Positions 54,121 through 63,916 of a DNA stretch of 64,000 bases are shown piece by piece; position 1 is the stretch's first letter; the number at the start of each line of letters is the position of its first letter. Location: the NCBI GenBank assembly GCA_037045535.1, contig JBAOHI010000043.1:122903-186902 (forward strand), given 5' to 3'. The position numbers and the translations under genes were made by a program. This stretch comes from Competibacter_A sp037045535. Its GTDB lineage: Bacteria > Pseudomonadota > Gammaproteobacteria > Competibacterales > Competibacteraceae. The notes beneath the pieces were generated by a model. The model did no database searches and was not told the origin of the DNA. It saw only the letters and a list, made by a program, of their open reading frames with translations.

Positions 54121-56402
54121 TGCTCAAGCCCGAACGACCCAGAAAATTTTGGCGACACCTTCCTTGGCTGGCTGCTTTGCTACTCGGTTTGGCCGAGACC
54201 TCTCAGGCGGCCGAAACCGCGCTAGATCGCTATGTGGCCAAGCTGGACCCAAACTACACCTATAAGACTTATCTCACTAAACAAGAAACAGGCTACACCG
54301 CCTACTTTCTTGAAATGACCTCACAGCAATGGCGCTCCGTCGCCGAGGTGGACCGGCCGATCTGGCAGCATGAGATGGTGGTCGTGATTCCGCAGTTCGG
54401 TCTGGACAGCAGCGATACGGCGATCTTACTGATCGACGGTGGCAGTAACGGTGGCACCCCGCTCACCGACGTGCCGGAGGCGATCGGTGCGGCGGCAATC
54501 GCCACCGGCGCGGTGATCGCTTCAGTACGGCAGGTGCCCAATCAACCGCTTTACTTTACCGACGATCCGGAGCGCGGCCGGAAGGAAGATGCCATCCTTG
54601 GCTATAGCCTCGACAAAGCGCTGGATACCGGCGATCCAGAATGGGCAGCGCATCTTGCGATGACCAAGGCAGCCGTCCGCGCCATGGACACGGTGCAGAC
54701 CTTCGCCGCCAGCAAAGGCAAAACGGTTAAGGATTTTCTGGTGTTGGGCGGTTCCAAGCGGGGCTGGACAACGTGGCTGACCGCCGCCGTCGATAAACGG
54801 GTCAAAGCCATCGTACCGATTTCAATCGATATGCTGAATTTGGGCCGGCAGTTCATTCATCACTGGGAAGCGTATGGTTTCTTCGCCCCAGCCCTGAAAG
54901 ACTATGTCGAATTTGACCTGCCCTGCCGACTTCAGACACCGCAAGGTCAGGATCTATTGCGGGTCGTGGATCCTTACGCCTACCGCGACCGCTACACCAT
55001 GCCGAAGTTGATTCTCAGTTCCACTGGCGACCAGTTTTTCGTGACCGATTCCTCCCGGTTCTATTACGGGGATCTACCCGGTCCCAAATGGCTGCGCTAC
55101 ACCCCGAACACCGATCACACCGAGAGCACCGACACCGCAGTCGACGCCTTGTCATGGTTAGACGACATCCTGGATAATAAAACCAGTCCACAAATCACTT
55201 GGACGCGGGAAGGTGACGACACGATCCGAATATCCCCCACCAGCCAGCCCAAGCAGGTCCGTTTGTGGCAGGCCACTAACCCGAACGCTCGCGACTTCCG
55301 ACTGGAGACCCTGGGTCCGGTTTGGACCAGCGAAGTTTTGACACCGGCTGCCGATGGCACCTATGTCGGTCGGGTGCAACTACCCGCCACCGGCTGGAAA
55401 GCCTTTTTCATCGACGCAACGTTTCCGACTGCTGGTGTCATCGAGCCCGATCAGGTTTATTCCACGGAGGTACAAATCATTCCGGATACCCTGCCCTATG
55501 CTGGAACTGCATGCGGTGGGAGTAAATCCAATTTGGAAAGCCCCCAGCAGAGTTCCGCCGAAAGCGGGATTGGCCTGATCCGGGGCTGGATCTGCGATGC
55601 CAACACGGTGGAGGTGCAAATTGATAACGGCGCGCGGGAACGCGTGGCCTACGGCACTACCCGCGAGGATACCGCTGCGGTTTGCGGCGACACCAACAAC
55701 GGTTTCGGTTATACCGTCAACTGGAACCGCATCGGCAACGGCAACCACACCTTGCGGGCTTTCGCGGACGGTGCGCAATTCGCCAGCGCCACTTTTAACG
55801 TGACTACCTTGGGCGTGGAGTATCTGCAAGGCGCCAGCGGCGAATATCCCCTGCCGAACTTCCCGCAGGCGGGTGACAGTGTCACCGTGCGTTGGTCGGA
55901 ACCCCACCAGAACTTCGTGATCGTGGGGGCCAGCCGGAATCCGGCCAGTGCGCAATCAACCTCCCTTGTACCGCTAGCCACTGGATCTCTCGCCAATTTG
56001 GAGAGTCCGTATCCGGGTTCATTCGAGAGCGGCGTGGGGTTGATCCGGGGCTGGATCTGCGATGCGAACACGGTGGAGGTGCAAATTGACAACGGTGCGC
56101 GGGAACGCGTGGCCTACGGCACCACCCGCGAAGATACCGCCACGGTTTGCGGCGATACCAACAACGGTTTCGGCTATACCGTCAACTGGAACAAGCTGGG
56201 CAACGGCAGCCATACCCTAAAAGCCTTCGCTGATAATGTGGAATTCGGCAATGCCACTTTCACCGTGACCACCCTGGGCGTGGAGTATCTGCAAGGTGCC
56301 AGTGGCGAATATCCTCTGCCGAACTTCCCGCAGGCGGGTCACAACGTCACCGTACGTTGGTCAGAACCTCACCAGAACTTCGTGATTGTTAACTATCAGT
56401 GA
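54121..56402 (+). CDS. PqaA-like (PhoPQ-activated pathogenicity-related) secreted protein with two C-terminal beta repeats
   Basis: A signal peptide (MLKPERPRKFWRHLP, then a hydrophobic run ending TSQAAE) starts at ATG 54121; ATG 54108 is also possible. Residues about 35-465 are an alpha/beta-hydrolase domain of the PqaA family: 'HEMVVVIPQFGLDSSDTAIL', 'IASVRQVPNQPLYFTDDPE', the nucleophile elbow 'LGGSKRGWTTWL', 'LILSSTGDQFFVTDSS' and 'NTDHTESTD'. The C-terminal ~290 residues are two copies of a beta domain ('GLIRGWICDANTVEVQIDNG', 'CGDTNNGFGYTVNWN', 'LGVEYLQGASGEYPLPNFPQ'). That domain is shared with the next gene. A surface or secreted role is likely; enzymatic activity is not shown. Confidence 0.85.
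55782..56402 (+). repeat. near-identical duplication, copy 1
   Basis: This 621-bp stretch coding most of two beta domains reappears at 57593-58216 with only about a dozen base substitutions by eye, plus +1 and +2 length changes. Such similarity suggests recent duplication or gene conversion between the two neighbouring genes. Confidence 0.9.
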
Positions 56403-56464
56403 CTTTTTCTGTTAGAGAGTATTGTAATGTACAGTTTTTAGCTTAAAAATACTGTAAATTTAAG

Positions 56465-56591
56465 GGGGAAAGCCAAACCCGCCGTGAGGCAGGGGCGGAA
56501 AGTACCGGGTCTTGGTTCAACCACAGACAGCCGGGCTGCCGACGGTGACCAACGTGATGGTCGCACGAGGCAGCTCGGCTTTCTTCTTTTG
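56465..56591 (+). promoter_or_regulatory. c-di-GMP-I (GEMM-I) riboswitch with downstream terminator-like hairpin
   Basis: The aptamer (about 56465-56545) has the GEMM-I pattern: AAAGCCAAACC, a stem-loop CCCGCC-GTGA-GGCAGGG with GNRA-type loop, then GGCGGAAAG and ACCGGGTCT. A second stem and the highly conserved AGACAGCCGGGCTGCCGA close it. Immediately after, GGCAGC (56569-56574) can pair with GCTGCC (56535-56540) of the aptamer, followed by CTTTCTTCTTTT. This would make an expression platform in which ligand binding competes with termination, possibly an ON switch. It lies 84 bp before the secreted beta-repeat gene. The upstream AT-rich near-palindrome (TACAG...CTGTA, 56431-56457) may hold the promoter. 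Confidence 0.87.
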
Positions 56592-56674
56592 AAGAGGAGG
56601 TAAAAACTGAATGGAAATGAATTTTTAAGCGGGTAATACATAAATCCCGATGGCAAATTCACGAGGATCTGACG

Positions 56675-58216
56675 ATGAAAATCGAGTGGCTAAAAAACTC
56701 CACAATCAGTATCTTTGGTATGTTATTGAGTTGCGCTTCCTCTTGGGGCGCACCTGTTACTTTATCTGATCCTTTTCATTTCAGGCAGCAATTTAGCGCC
56801 AACTCTCTCTTTGGCAGGAGTGATTTGACTGATTTGGGCGTCACGGTTGTACCAATATCTGGTACCTCGGTGACTGCATCACAGGGTTCGATTACGAACC
56901 GATCCATTCCAATTAGCCCCCCTTATGCGGAAGTGGTTTTTCCTTACGATAGTGCCCTAACCGGTGTATGGACTATCACTGCGGTCAACGGGAACGATAC
57001 TCGTTCGATCCAGACCAACAATATCGTCGGCGTGGAACCGATGCCTTTCGTTGAGAATTTATCCATTTCGGGAGATCTGTTGACACCAACAGTTTCATGG
57101 TCGCTACCAAACACGTCGGTACCCCATAATAGAGTTAGAATTCGCATTTACGAGCAAGGCAACGAAATATACCGATCCGCCTCGCTTGGACTTGACAACA
57201 GCTTCAAAATACCAGATGGCGTGTTCACTCAAGGTAAATGGTACGCAATTAGAGTGATGTTGGAGGACTCAGCGCGAGGCTTTCTCGCCAATCGTTCCTC
57301 AAGTTATATTGGCTATAATCCATCCACCACGCCTCAAGCTGGCCTGGAAAGTCCGCAACAGGGTTCGTTCGAGAGTGGAATTGGTCTGATCCGTGGTTGG
57401 GTCTGTCAGGCCAACACGGTGCAAATTCGAGTTGACAATCTCGCACCGATACAGGTGGCTTACGGTTCCTCCCGGCCTGACACGATCACTGCTTGTGGTG
57501 ACGACAACAACGGTTTTGGCTTCACTGCCAATTGGAACAAGCTGGGTAATGGGAGTCACACCTTGCACGCCTTCGCCGATGGTGCCGAATTTGCCAGCGC
57601 CACTTTTAACGTGACTACCTTGGGCGTGGAGTATCTGCAAGGCGCCAGCGGCGAATATCACCCTGCCGAACTTCCCGCAGGCGGGTGACAGTGTCACCGT
57701 GCGTTGGTCGGAACCCCACCAGAACTTCGTGATCGTGGGGGCCAGCCGGAATCCGGCCAGTGCGCAATCAACCTGCCGTTGTTACCGCTAGCCACTGGAT
57801 CTCTCGCCAATTTGGAGAGTCCGTATCCGGGTTCATTCGAGAGCGGCGTGGGGTTGATCCGGGGCTGGATCTGCGATGCGAACACGGTGGAGGTGCAAAT
57901 TGACAACGGTGCGCGGGAACGCGTGGCCTACGGCACCACCCGCGAAGATACCGCCACGGCTTGCGGCGATACCAACAACGGTTTCGGTTATACCGTCAAC
58001 TGGAACAAGCTGGGCAATGGCAGCCATACCCTAAAAGCCTTCGCTGATAATGTGGAATTCGGCAATGCCACTTTCACCGTGACCACCCTGGGCGTGGAGT
58101 ATCTGCAAGGCGCCAGTGGCGAATATCCTCTGCCGAACTTCCCGCAGGCGGGCCACAACGTCACCGTACGTTGGTCGGAACCTCACCAGAACTTTGTGAT
58201 CATGGGCTATCAATAA
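56675..58216 (+). CDS. secreted protein with two beta repeats under c-di-GMP riboswitch (compensating frameshifts)
   Basis: A signal peptide (to about residue 25, ending SSWGAP), a unique N-terminal region (about 30-220, with beta-rich fibronectin-like strands 'LTPTVSWSLPNTSVPHNRVR') and two beta domains like those of the PqaA-like gene ('GIGLIRGWVCQANTVQIRVD', 'CGDDNNGFGFTANWNKLGNG'). As sequenced it stops at 57688. An extra A at about 57661 and a +2 change near 57770-57785 cancel, and the frame continues to 58216, ending 'RWSEPHQNFVIMGYQ'. The repaired protein has about 513 residues. A c-di-GMP riboswitch precedes it, so it is probably an adhesin or matrix protein made in the sessile state. 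Confidence 0.78.
57593..58216 (+). repeat. near-identical duplication, copy 2
   Basis: Partner of 55782-56402. Compared with copy 1 it has an extra A in TATCACCCTG, two extra bases in ACCTGCCGTTGTTACCG and scattered third-position changes. Two frame-cancelling indels inside a recent duplicate are best explained by base-calling or assembly confusion between copies, or by early divergence. Confidence 0.9.
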
Positions 58217-58230
58217 GCATCGCCCCGGTT

Positions 58231-58255
58231 GCCCCTCTCCCGGCAGGAGAGGGGC
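58231..58255. terminator. strong hairpin between convergent genes, probable bidirectional terminator
   Basis: GCCCCTCTCC-CGGCA-GGAGAGGGGC forms a perfect 10-bp stem directly between the ends of the beta-repeat gene and the acyl-CoA synthetase gene. The T-tracts are weak. The sequence resembles the GC-rich palindromic repeat at 3078-3114. Confidence 0.6.
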
Positions 58256-58260
58256 ATGCT

Positions 58261-59789
58261 TTATCGACGTTCGCGCAGTTCCCGCCTGAGCACTTTGCCA
58301 GCGGCCGAGATCGGCAGGGCGGTGGTGAACTCGATGTGGTGGGGTATCTTGTAACGGGCTAAGTGGTTGCCAAGATGCGTCAACAGCGCCTCGGCAGTCG
58401 CTGTCTGATTCGGCTTGAGCACCACAAACGCCTTACCAACCTCGCCCCATTTGGAATCCGGTATGCCGACCACCGCGCATTGGAACACGGTCGGGTGTTT
58501 GTACAACGCCGCCTCGATTTCCGCCGGATAGACGTTCTCGCCGCCGGATATGAACATATCCTTGAGCCGGTCCACGATGTAGAAATACCAGTCCTCGTCA
58601 TGGCGGGCCAAATCGCCAGTGTGGAACCAGCCATCCTGATCGATCACGTCCGACCAAGCGGCGGCATTGTTGAAATAGCCGGACGCAATGCTGGGGCCTT
58701 TCAACACCAGTTCGCCGACCTGGTTTGGGCCCAGTGGACGGTTGTCGGGATCCACGATCCGGGCGTCGATGTAGAAGTTGGGCCGGCCAATGCTACCGGC
58801 CTTGCGGATGGCATCTTCCGGCGCCAGCGCAAACAGGCCCGGCCCGAATTCGGTCATGCCGAAACCCTGCTTGAAGCGGACGCCTTTTTCGCGGGCGTAT
58901 TGCTCGACCAGCGGCACGGGGAGCGGAGCACCTCCACTGATGCAAGATCGCACGGAACTTAAATCGGCCTTCGCCCAACCCGGTGCTTGGGTCAGCATCT
59001 GGTACATGGCCGGCACTGCTGCGAAAATCGTCGCCCGCTCCCGCTCGATCAGATACAGCACCTTCTCCGGATCGAAACGCTTGGTGAGCACCGTGGTTCC
59101 GCCCATGATGATCTGAGGCAAGGTGTACACGAACAGCCCACCGACGTGGAACATCGGGAGCACATTCAGAGTAAACATCGCCGTGGCCGACATCGTGAAT
59201 GACGGTGTTCAGGCAATTCCAAGTGATCTGGCGATGGCTGATTTGCGCACCCTTGGGTAAGCCAGTGGTGCCTCCGGTGAAAACGATGGCGGCGATATCT
59301 TCCTCAACCAGCGTCTCGCACGCGCAAGGGGTTGCCGGTGAAGCTGGCTAGCAAGGCGTCGAACGCCAGACTGCCAGGAATGCCGTCGCCTTCCAGGTGA
59401 ATCCAGTGGCGCACAGAGGTTTCCTCTTGTGCTAGCTGGGCGACATTGTCTTTGAAGTTATCGTCGTAGAGCAGGATGCTCGGGGTGACATCGGCGAGAA
59501 TCTGCTGAAGTTCGCGCCAGTGCAGCCGCCAGTTGAGCGCGGTATGGATGGCGCCCAGCTTGCCACAAGCGAACAGCGTGTCCAGATGCTCCACACCGTC
59601 CAGCGCCAACATCGCCACCCGGTCACCCTTGCCGACGCCGGCTTGACGCAGCCAATTGGCCAGCCGGTTGGCCCGCTCGTTGCTCTGGGCATAGGTCAGC
59701 CGCAACTCCGGTGTTTTGCTGGTATCCACAATCGCCAGCGCATCCGGGCTGTAAATAGTTCGCCGACCGAGATAATCGCCAATGTACAT
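58261..59789 (-). CDS. acyl-CoA synthetase (AMP-binding family), two frameshifts
   Basis: Activates a fatty or other carboxylic acid with ATP and CoA. The N-terminal piece (59789 to 59304) has 'LTYAQSNERANRLANWLRQA' and 'LALDGVEHLDTLFACGKLGA'. A middle piece in a third frame holds the AMP-binding motif TGGTTGLPKG (about 59248-59280). The last piece (to 58261) carries 'LNVLPMFHVGGLFVYTLPQI', 'GFGMTEFGPGLF', 'GWFHTGDLARHDEDWYFYIV', 'DRLKDMFISGGENVYPAEIE' and the C-terminal lysine region 'LPISAAGKVLRRELRER'. Breaks lie near 59310 and 59190-59215. The repaired length of about 509 residues is normal. The substrate is not predictable. All catalytic motifs survive across the three frames. Confidence 0.88.
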
Positions 59790-60017
59790 CGCCTTTCCTC
59801 GGGTTGATGGTCGTTTTGATGCCGGCCTGTTCTCCTTCGCGCCGTGTTTGCTCGGGAAGAATGAGTGGAACGATGGCCGGATTGGGTCGAAGTATAAGCG
59901 ATGCGGTGTTGCCCACCGTGTGCGCTGGGGCGGATCAACCGCCGATCGAGGCTAGCCAGCTACCAGCGTTTCAACGCGACCTCTCGGCGAAAACCTGGGT
60001 CGAGCAGGGTAAAACTG

Positions 60018-61246
60018 TCAGCGAACAAGCTGGCTGGCGCGTTTTTTAATAGACGACTCGATCTCGCGACAAAACTCGGGATAATCCTGGAGCAACGCCG
60101 CAGCCCGAGGCCATTCCAAGACAACCCGATCCACCAGCATCCTAACCACCTCGTCAAGTTCCTGCTTTGGCGCCAAGCTTCTCATCGAGTCTCGCAAAGG
60201 TGGATATCCGCGCATCTTCGAAGCGCTTCGATGGCCCAAAATGCAGCGCCATCTCCTCGGGTCCCTCGACGAACGGACGGTAAACGAAGGTTGCGACCAG
60301 ATCGTAAGCGGGAGCAAGCGTGGGTACGCGCGGATCGCGATAGATCAAAGACCAGTTTTTCAAGTGCGCATCCCCATTGCCGATCAAAATATTGAATGCC
60401 AAACGCCGCGCAAACTCGCGTAGCGACTCAATATCATGGCCGCGATACACCAACGCACCGACCGTCTCGAAGCTACCCGTGTATTTCTTATCCGGATAAA
60501 ACCCGCGCACCTGAGCCAGATCTTCGATGTGAATCAGCTCGCGCCCCGGCCCACGGTCGAAACGCTTCACGGCAAACAGGCGGTCTTGGCCGGACCAAAC
60601 CCTCTCGGGCAGAGGCTCCATTTCATCGCGATGCACCAACCGGATTTCGGGTACATCGATACCGACAGCTTTGGCGAGCGTCATCATCGCCAGTTCGTTC
60701 TGTGGCACTCCCGGATAGGTCGGATCGGGCAGCTTGGCGATCCAGTCGCCCCGCTCCCCGCGAGCGGGAACCACCAGCCGGTCACCTCGCGCCAGCATGG
60801 AAAACTTGAGACCGACTCCCGCTAGCGAAAAGGACCAAAGCGAGCCTATGAAACTACCCTGCTGACCACTCGAATCGCCACCATCGCCCAAGTCAACCAG
60901 CACCATTTTGTCTGCGGCGAGCACGCGCACCGCACCAGGAAGGTCGTGACCGACTTGAGCCAGAAGCTCCATTTCCCGTTCGGTCGAGCTTCGGCGCGCT
61001 TGGGCGATCCATTCCCGCAAGCGCCCTTCGGGCAACAGGTTCGAGAACCAAGGCGGAAGCCGCATATTGCTTTGATGCCGCGCCCGCGGATTTTCCTCGA
61101 AACGAAGACCCAGTACCGCGCGGTTCGGATCGTCCCAATAGCCTATCCTCGAACACGAACCGGGTCAGGTCATAGCGCCGGTGCAGGCGCCCGACCAGCC
61201 GGTCGTAAAGGTAGACGCAGAATTGTTCCTCAGATGAGTGCGTCAT
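60018..61246 (-). CDS. hipA: HipA-like serine/threonine kinase (two frameshifts), partner of DUF262 gene
   Basis: The protein has about 409 residues when repaired. The N-terminal HipA domain begins 'CVYLYDRLVGRLHRRYDLTR' with 'FVFEDSYWDDPNRAVLGLRF' once one G is removed near 61138. The kinase core has 'DWIAKLPDPTYPGVPQNELA', 'RLFAVKRFDRGPGR', the catalytic loop 'NGDAHLKNWSLIYRD' and the metal-binding 'LAPAYDLVATF'. A second break at about 60168 hides the true end ('ELDEVVRMLVDRVVLEWPRA', stop at 60018). The key Asp, His and Asn of HipA kinases are present. HipA toxins phosphorylate glutamyl-tRNA synthetase and are normally paired with the repressor HipB; here the ATG lies 17 bp inside the end of a DUF262 gene and no HipB is found. 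Confidence 0.88.
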
Positions 61247-62941
61247 CGCGTTCCGCTGCCATGTCGTCGAGATCGAAGCTGTCCAAGGGAGGCGTGTCTT
61301 CGAGACGGGTTTCCGCCATCCGTTCGACGAAATCTGCGACCGCTTGTTTTATGCGTTGTTGTCGGCCATCGAGGAAAGCAGTCTTATTTCCTTCCGCGAG
61401 AGTTTTGATTAACTCCGCGTCGAGTGCATGGGAAGCAAATAGATCGTGCTCGTCCACCTCTCTGCCCAAAGGTGGCGCGATAAGCAGATCGGCCACGGAC
61501 ATGGGCAATTCGTCTTCCGCCTCCAGCACCAGGATACGGTTGGCCGCCCAAGCTTTCTGGCTTTCTGGTTCGCGATTCAAGATGCGTTTCGCCACGCCAG
61601 CGAGGGTGGCATCGGGTTGGATCGCCTCGATCAGTTGTTGGCGCTCATAAGGTTGTCCGGTCAGCAGCGACCTTGGCTTGAGCGCCCATAACGCCGAGAG
61701 AACGATTCGGCTGGCCGCCGCGCTGGTCTCGGAATCCGGTCAAACTGGGTGAACGGCACAGGCTCTGATCGATGGGGGTGTCTCAGCAACTCGCTGGATC
61801 GTTAACCAGTCTCGTCATTTGCCGTGATGCGACCGGAAAGGTTATTTATGGCGTTCGTCCAACTGGAGGAGAATGGACCTGGGCCGATCAATGCCGCGCG
61901 CCAGAACCACCGGCGCAGGAGAACGCGGTTACGCGGATTCGGTTCCGGGAAGTGAGCGAAAAACCGGGTCAATACCACCAAGAGGTAGCGATAAGGGAGG
62001 AAAGCAAAATGAGGCACGCCAGCATCCTCCTGAAGAAATGCGACGGCTCGCGACAACGCAAGTTCTCCCTGGCGATACGCTTCTTCCGGAGCTTCGTTTC
62101 CAAAATCGCGGGTTTCGCGAGCGCGATCCGAGAACTCGACCCGGATGTCGCGGGTGACATTTCCCCCGCGCCGCGCCAGTACGGCCCGCAATACCGTATC
62201 GCCGTCCACGATGCCAAAACCACGCTCGCCGTGAATCGACTCCGCAATCTGTTGAAAATGAGAAAACGGCTCCACACTGCTGGTCTGACCAGGATGCAAG
62301 GCCGAGAACACCTCGGCTCGACTGAGCCGCCTGCCGTAGTTGTTGAGGCGGTCGAAGATGTCGCGCAAGACCGCTTCGTCGTTCTGATCCACCAGGTAGG
62401 CGGGGACTTGGTACTCCCGGATGGCCCGCGTGACCCGCGAGGCCTCGTCTAGCTTTTCGCCGGCTTCCGGATGATCCTTGGTGAACCAGCGGATCAAACG
62501 CTGGAGATCGAACAGGATCGGTAGGGGGATGATGTATCCGTCTTCCTCCCGGCTTGGATGTACAAATTCTTCCCGGCGCAAGTCGTAAGCGAGCGCGAAG
62601 CGCTCATCTTGTCCGCCTTCCTCGGAGAGCACGCTGGCCAAGCTAGTCAGACGCTGCTGACCGTCCACCACCCACCAACCCTCGTCGAACTGTTTAGCCC
62701 GAAAGCGCAGTCCACCCAGTTTGATATCGGCTTCCGGAGCCAGTCGTTTCCAAAATAGCAGATTGCCAATTGGGTACCCCTTGACGATGCTGTCGAATAA
62801 CCGGCGCACATCTTCCCATTGCCAGCGTAGCGGCCGCTGAAATTCTGGGATGCGAATGCGCCCCTTGAGCGCTTCGGCGACCAAATCAACCACGGTGAAA
62901 GTTTTTGCCGCCGATTGCGAAATGGATTGATGGGCAGTCAT
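61230..62941 (-). CDS. DUF262 (GmrS/ParB-fold type) protein, frameshifted near its C-terminal third
   Basis: The repaired length is about 570 residues. The N-terminal DUF262 domain has 'FTVVDLVAEALKGRIRIPEF', 'QRPLRWQWEDVRRLFDSIVK', 'GYPIGNLLFWKRL' and the motif 'WWVVDGQQRLTSLASVL' (DGQQR, the signature of this ParB/Srx-fold nucleotide-using family). A later 'IFDRLNNYGRRLSRAEVFSA' motif is also typical. Within 61735-61805 the frame is lost. The next frame continues with 'SRIVLSALWALKPRSLLTG' and 'FVERMAETRLEDTPPLDSF', which are the C-terminal features of long DUF262 proteins. DUF262 proteins include restriction nucleases of modified DNA (GmrSD). It overlaps the hipA-like gene by 17 bp, an operon with probable joint function. 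Confidence 0.85.
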
Positions 62942-63083
62942 GAGTCGTCATTTCCGATTTTCTGGATCGCGAGGCTTCGATCTAACGCAGATCATTTGGA
63001 TTAGTCTCGCGGAACCTATACTGTTGCACGATGTACCAAAACTTGCCATCCACCAGCCCGAACCCCGCCGAGGAGACACGCTC

Positions 63084-63899
63084 ATGATCGCCAACCTGCC
63101 TCCCGATGATTGGCCGCTCGACCAGCCGGAAGTCATTGCCTATCTGTTTTATCCGCGCGCCAGCTTTGCTCGGGATTCCGCGGATGACGTCCGCGACCTA
63201 TCGATTCCCGTGGCGGAGGGAGTGGAGGTCGGAGCGCGCTGCCATCTGGCCGATTCCGCAGCGACCAACATCCTGTTCTTTCACGGCAACGGCGAAATCG
63301 TCGAGGATTACGACGACATTGGCGCCTTGTATGTGGAGCGTGGAATCAATTTCGTCGCGGTCGATTATCGGGGTTATGGCCGCTCCACCGGCCGACCGAC
63401 TGCCTCGACCCTGCTAGCCGACAGCCACGTCATTCTCGGTTTCGTCGCCGACTGGCTGAACCAACAGGGGTATACCGGGCCGCTGATCGTCATGGGGCGC
63501 TCGCTGGGTAGCGCTTCGGCATTGGAATTGGTCTATCGCTATCCCGATCGAATCGCCGGACTCATCCTCGAAAGCGCTTTCGCCCATACCGGGCCGCTAC
63601 TACGCCGGATCGGGGTCGATCTCGCCGCCGTTCCCGGTTTCGAGGAAAGTGAGGGCTTCCGGCAGATGGACAAGATTCGGGCGTTCGTCAAACCGACGCT
63701 GGTCATTCATGCCGAACGCGATCACCTGATTCCCTTCGCCGACGGTCAAGCGCTGTACGACGCCAGTCCCGCCCCGGACAAGCATCTGCTGAAGATTCCT
63801 CGCGCCGATCACAACACCATTTTCGCCGTCGGCTTGCGGCCCTATCTGGATTCGGTCGAAAGCTTCGCCGACCCGCGCCGGTTCGGTCCCGTCGCTTGA
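63084..63899 (+). CDS. alpha/beta hydrolase
   Basis: This 271-residue enzyme of the BEM46/serine-hydrolase type starts at ATG 63084, after a GAGGAG site; the longer frame from 62940 is less likely. The oxyanion region is 'ILFFHGNGEIVEDYDD', followed by 'VAVDYRGYGRSTGRPT'. The nucleophile elbow is 'VMGRSLGSASALEL' (Ser in GRSLG), the Asp is in 'VIHAERDHLIPFADG' and the His in 'IPRADHNTIF', so the triad is complete. It has no signal peptide and is probably cytoplasmic. It is divergent from the DUF262 gene, 142 bp apart, and may share a promoter region with it. The substrate is unknown. Confidence 0.9.
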   Translation: MIANLPPDDWPLDQPEVIAYLFYPRASFARDSADDVRDLSIPVAEGVEVGARCHLADSAATNILFFHGNGEIVEDYDDIGALYVERGINFVAVDYRGYGRSTGRPTASTLLADSHVILGFVADWLNQQGYTGPLIVMGRSLGSASALELVYRYPDRIAGLILESAFAHTGPLLRRIGVDLAAVPGFEESEGFRQMDKIRAFVKPTLVIHAERDHLIPFADGQALYDASPAPDKHLLKIPRADHNTIFAVGLRPYLDSVESFADPRRFGPVA

Positions 63900-63916
63900 A
63901 TGATCGGAATCCTTCG

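Noticed and set aside
61772..62452. 226-residue plus-strand open frame opposite the DUF262 gene
   Set aside because: Antisense shadow; the minus strand has the DGQQR motif and operon structure.
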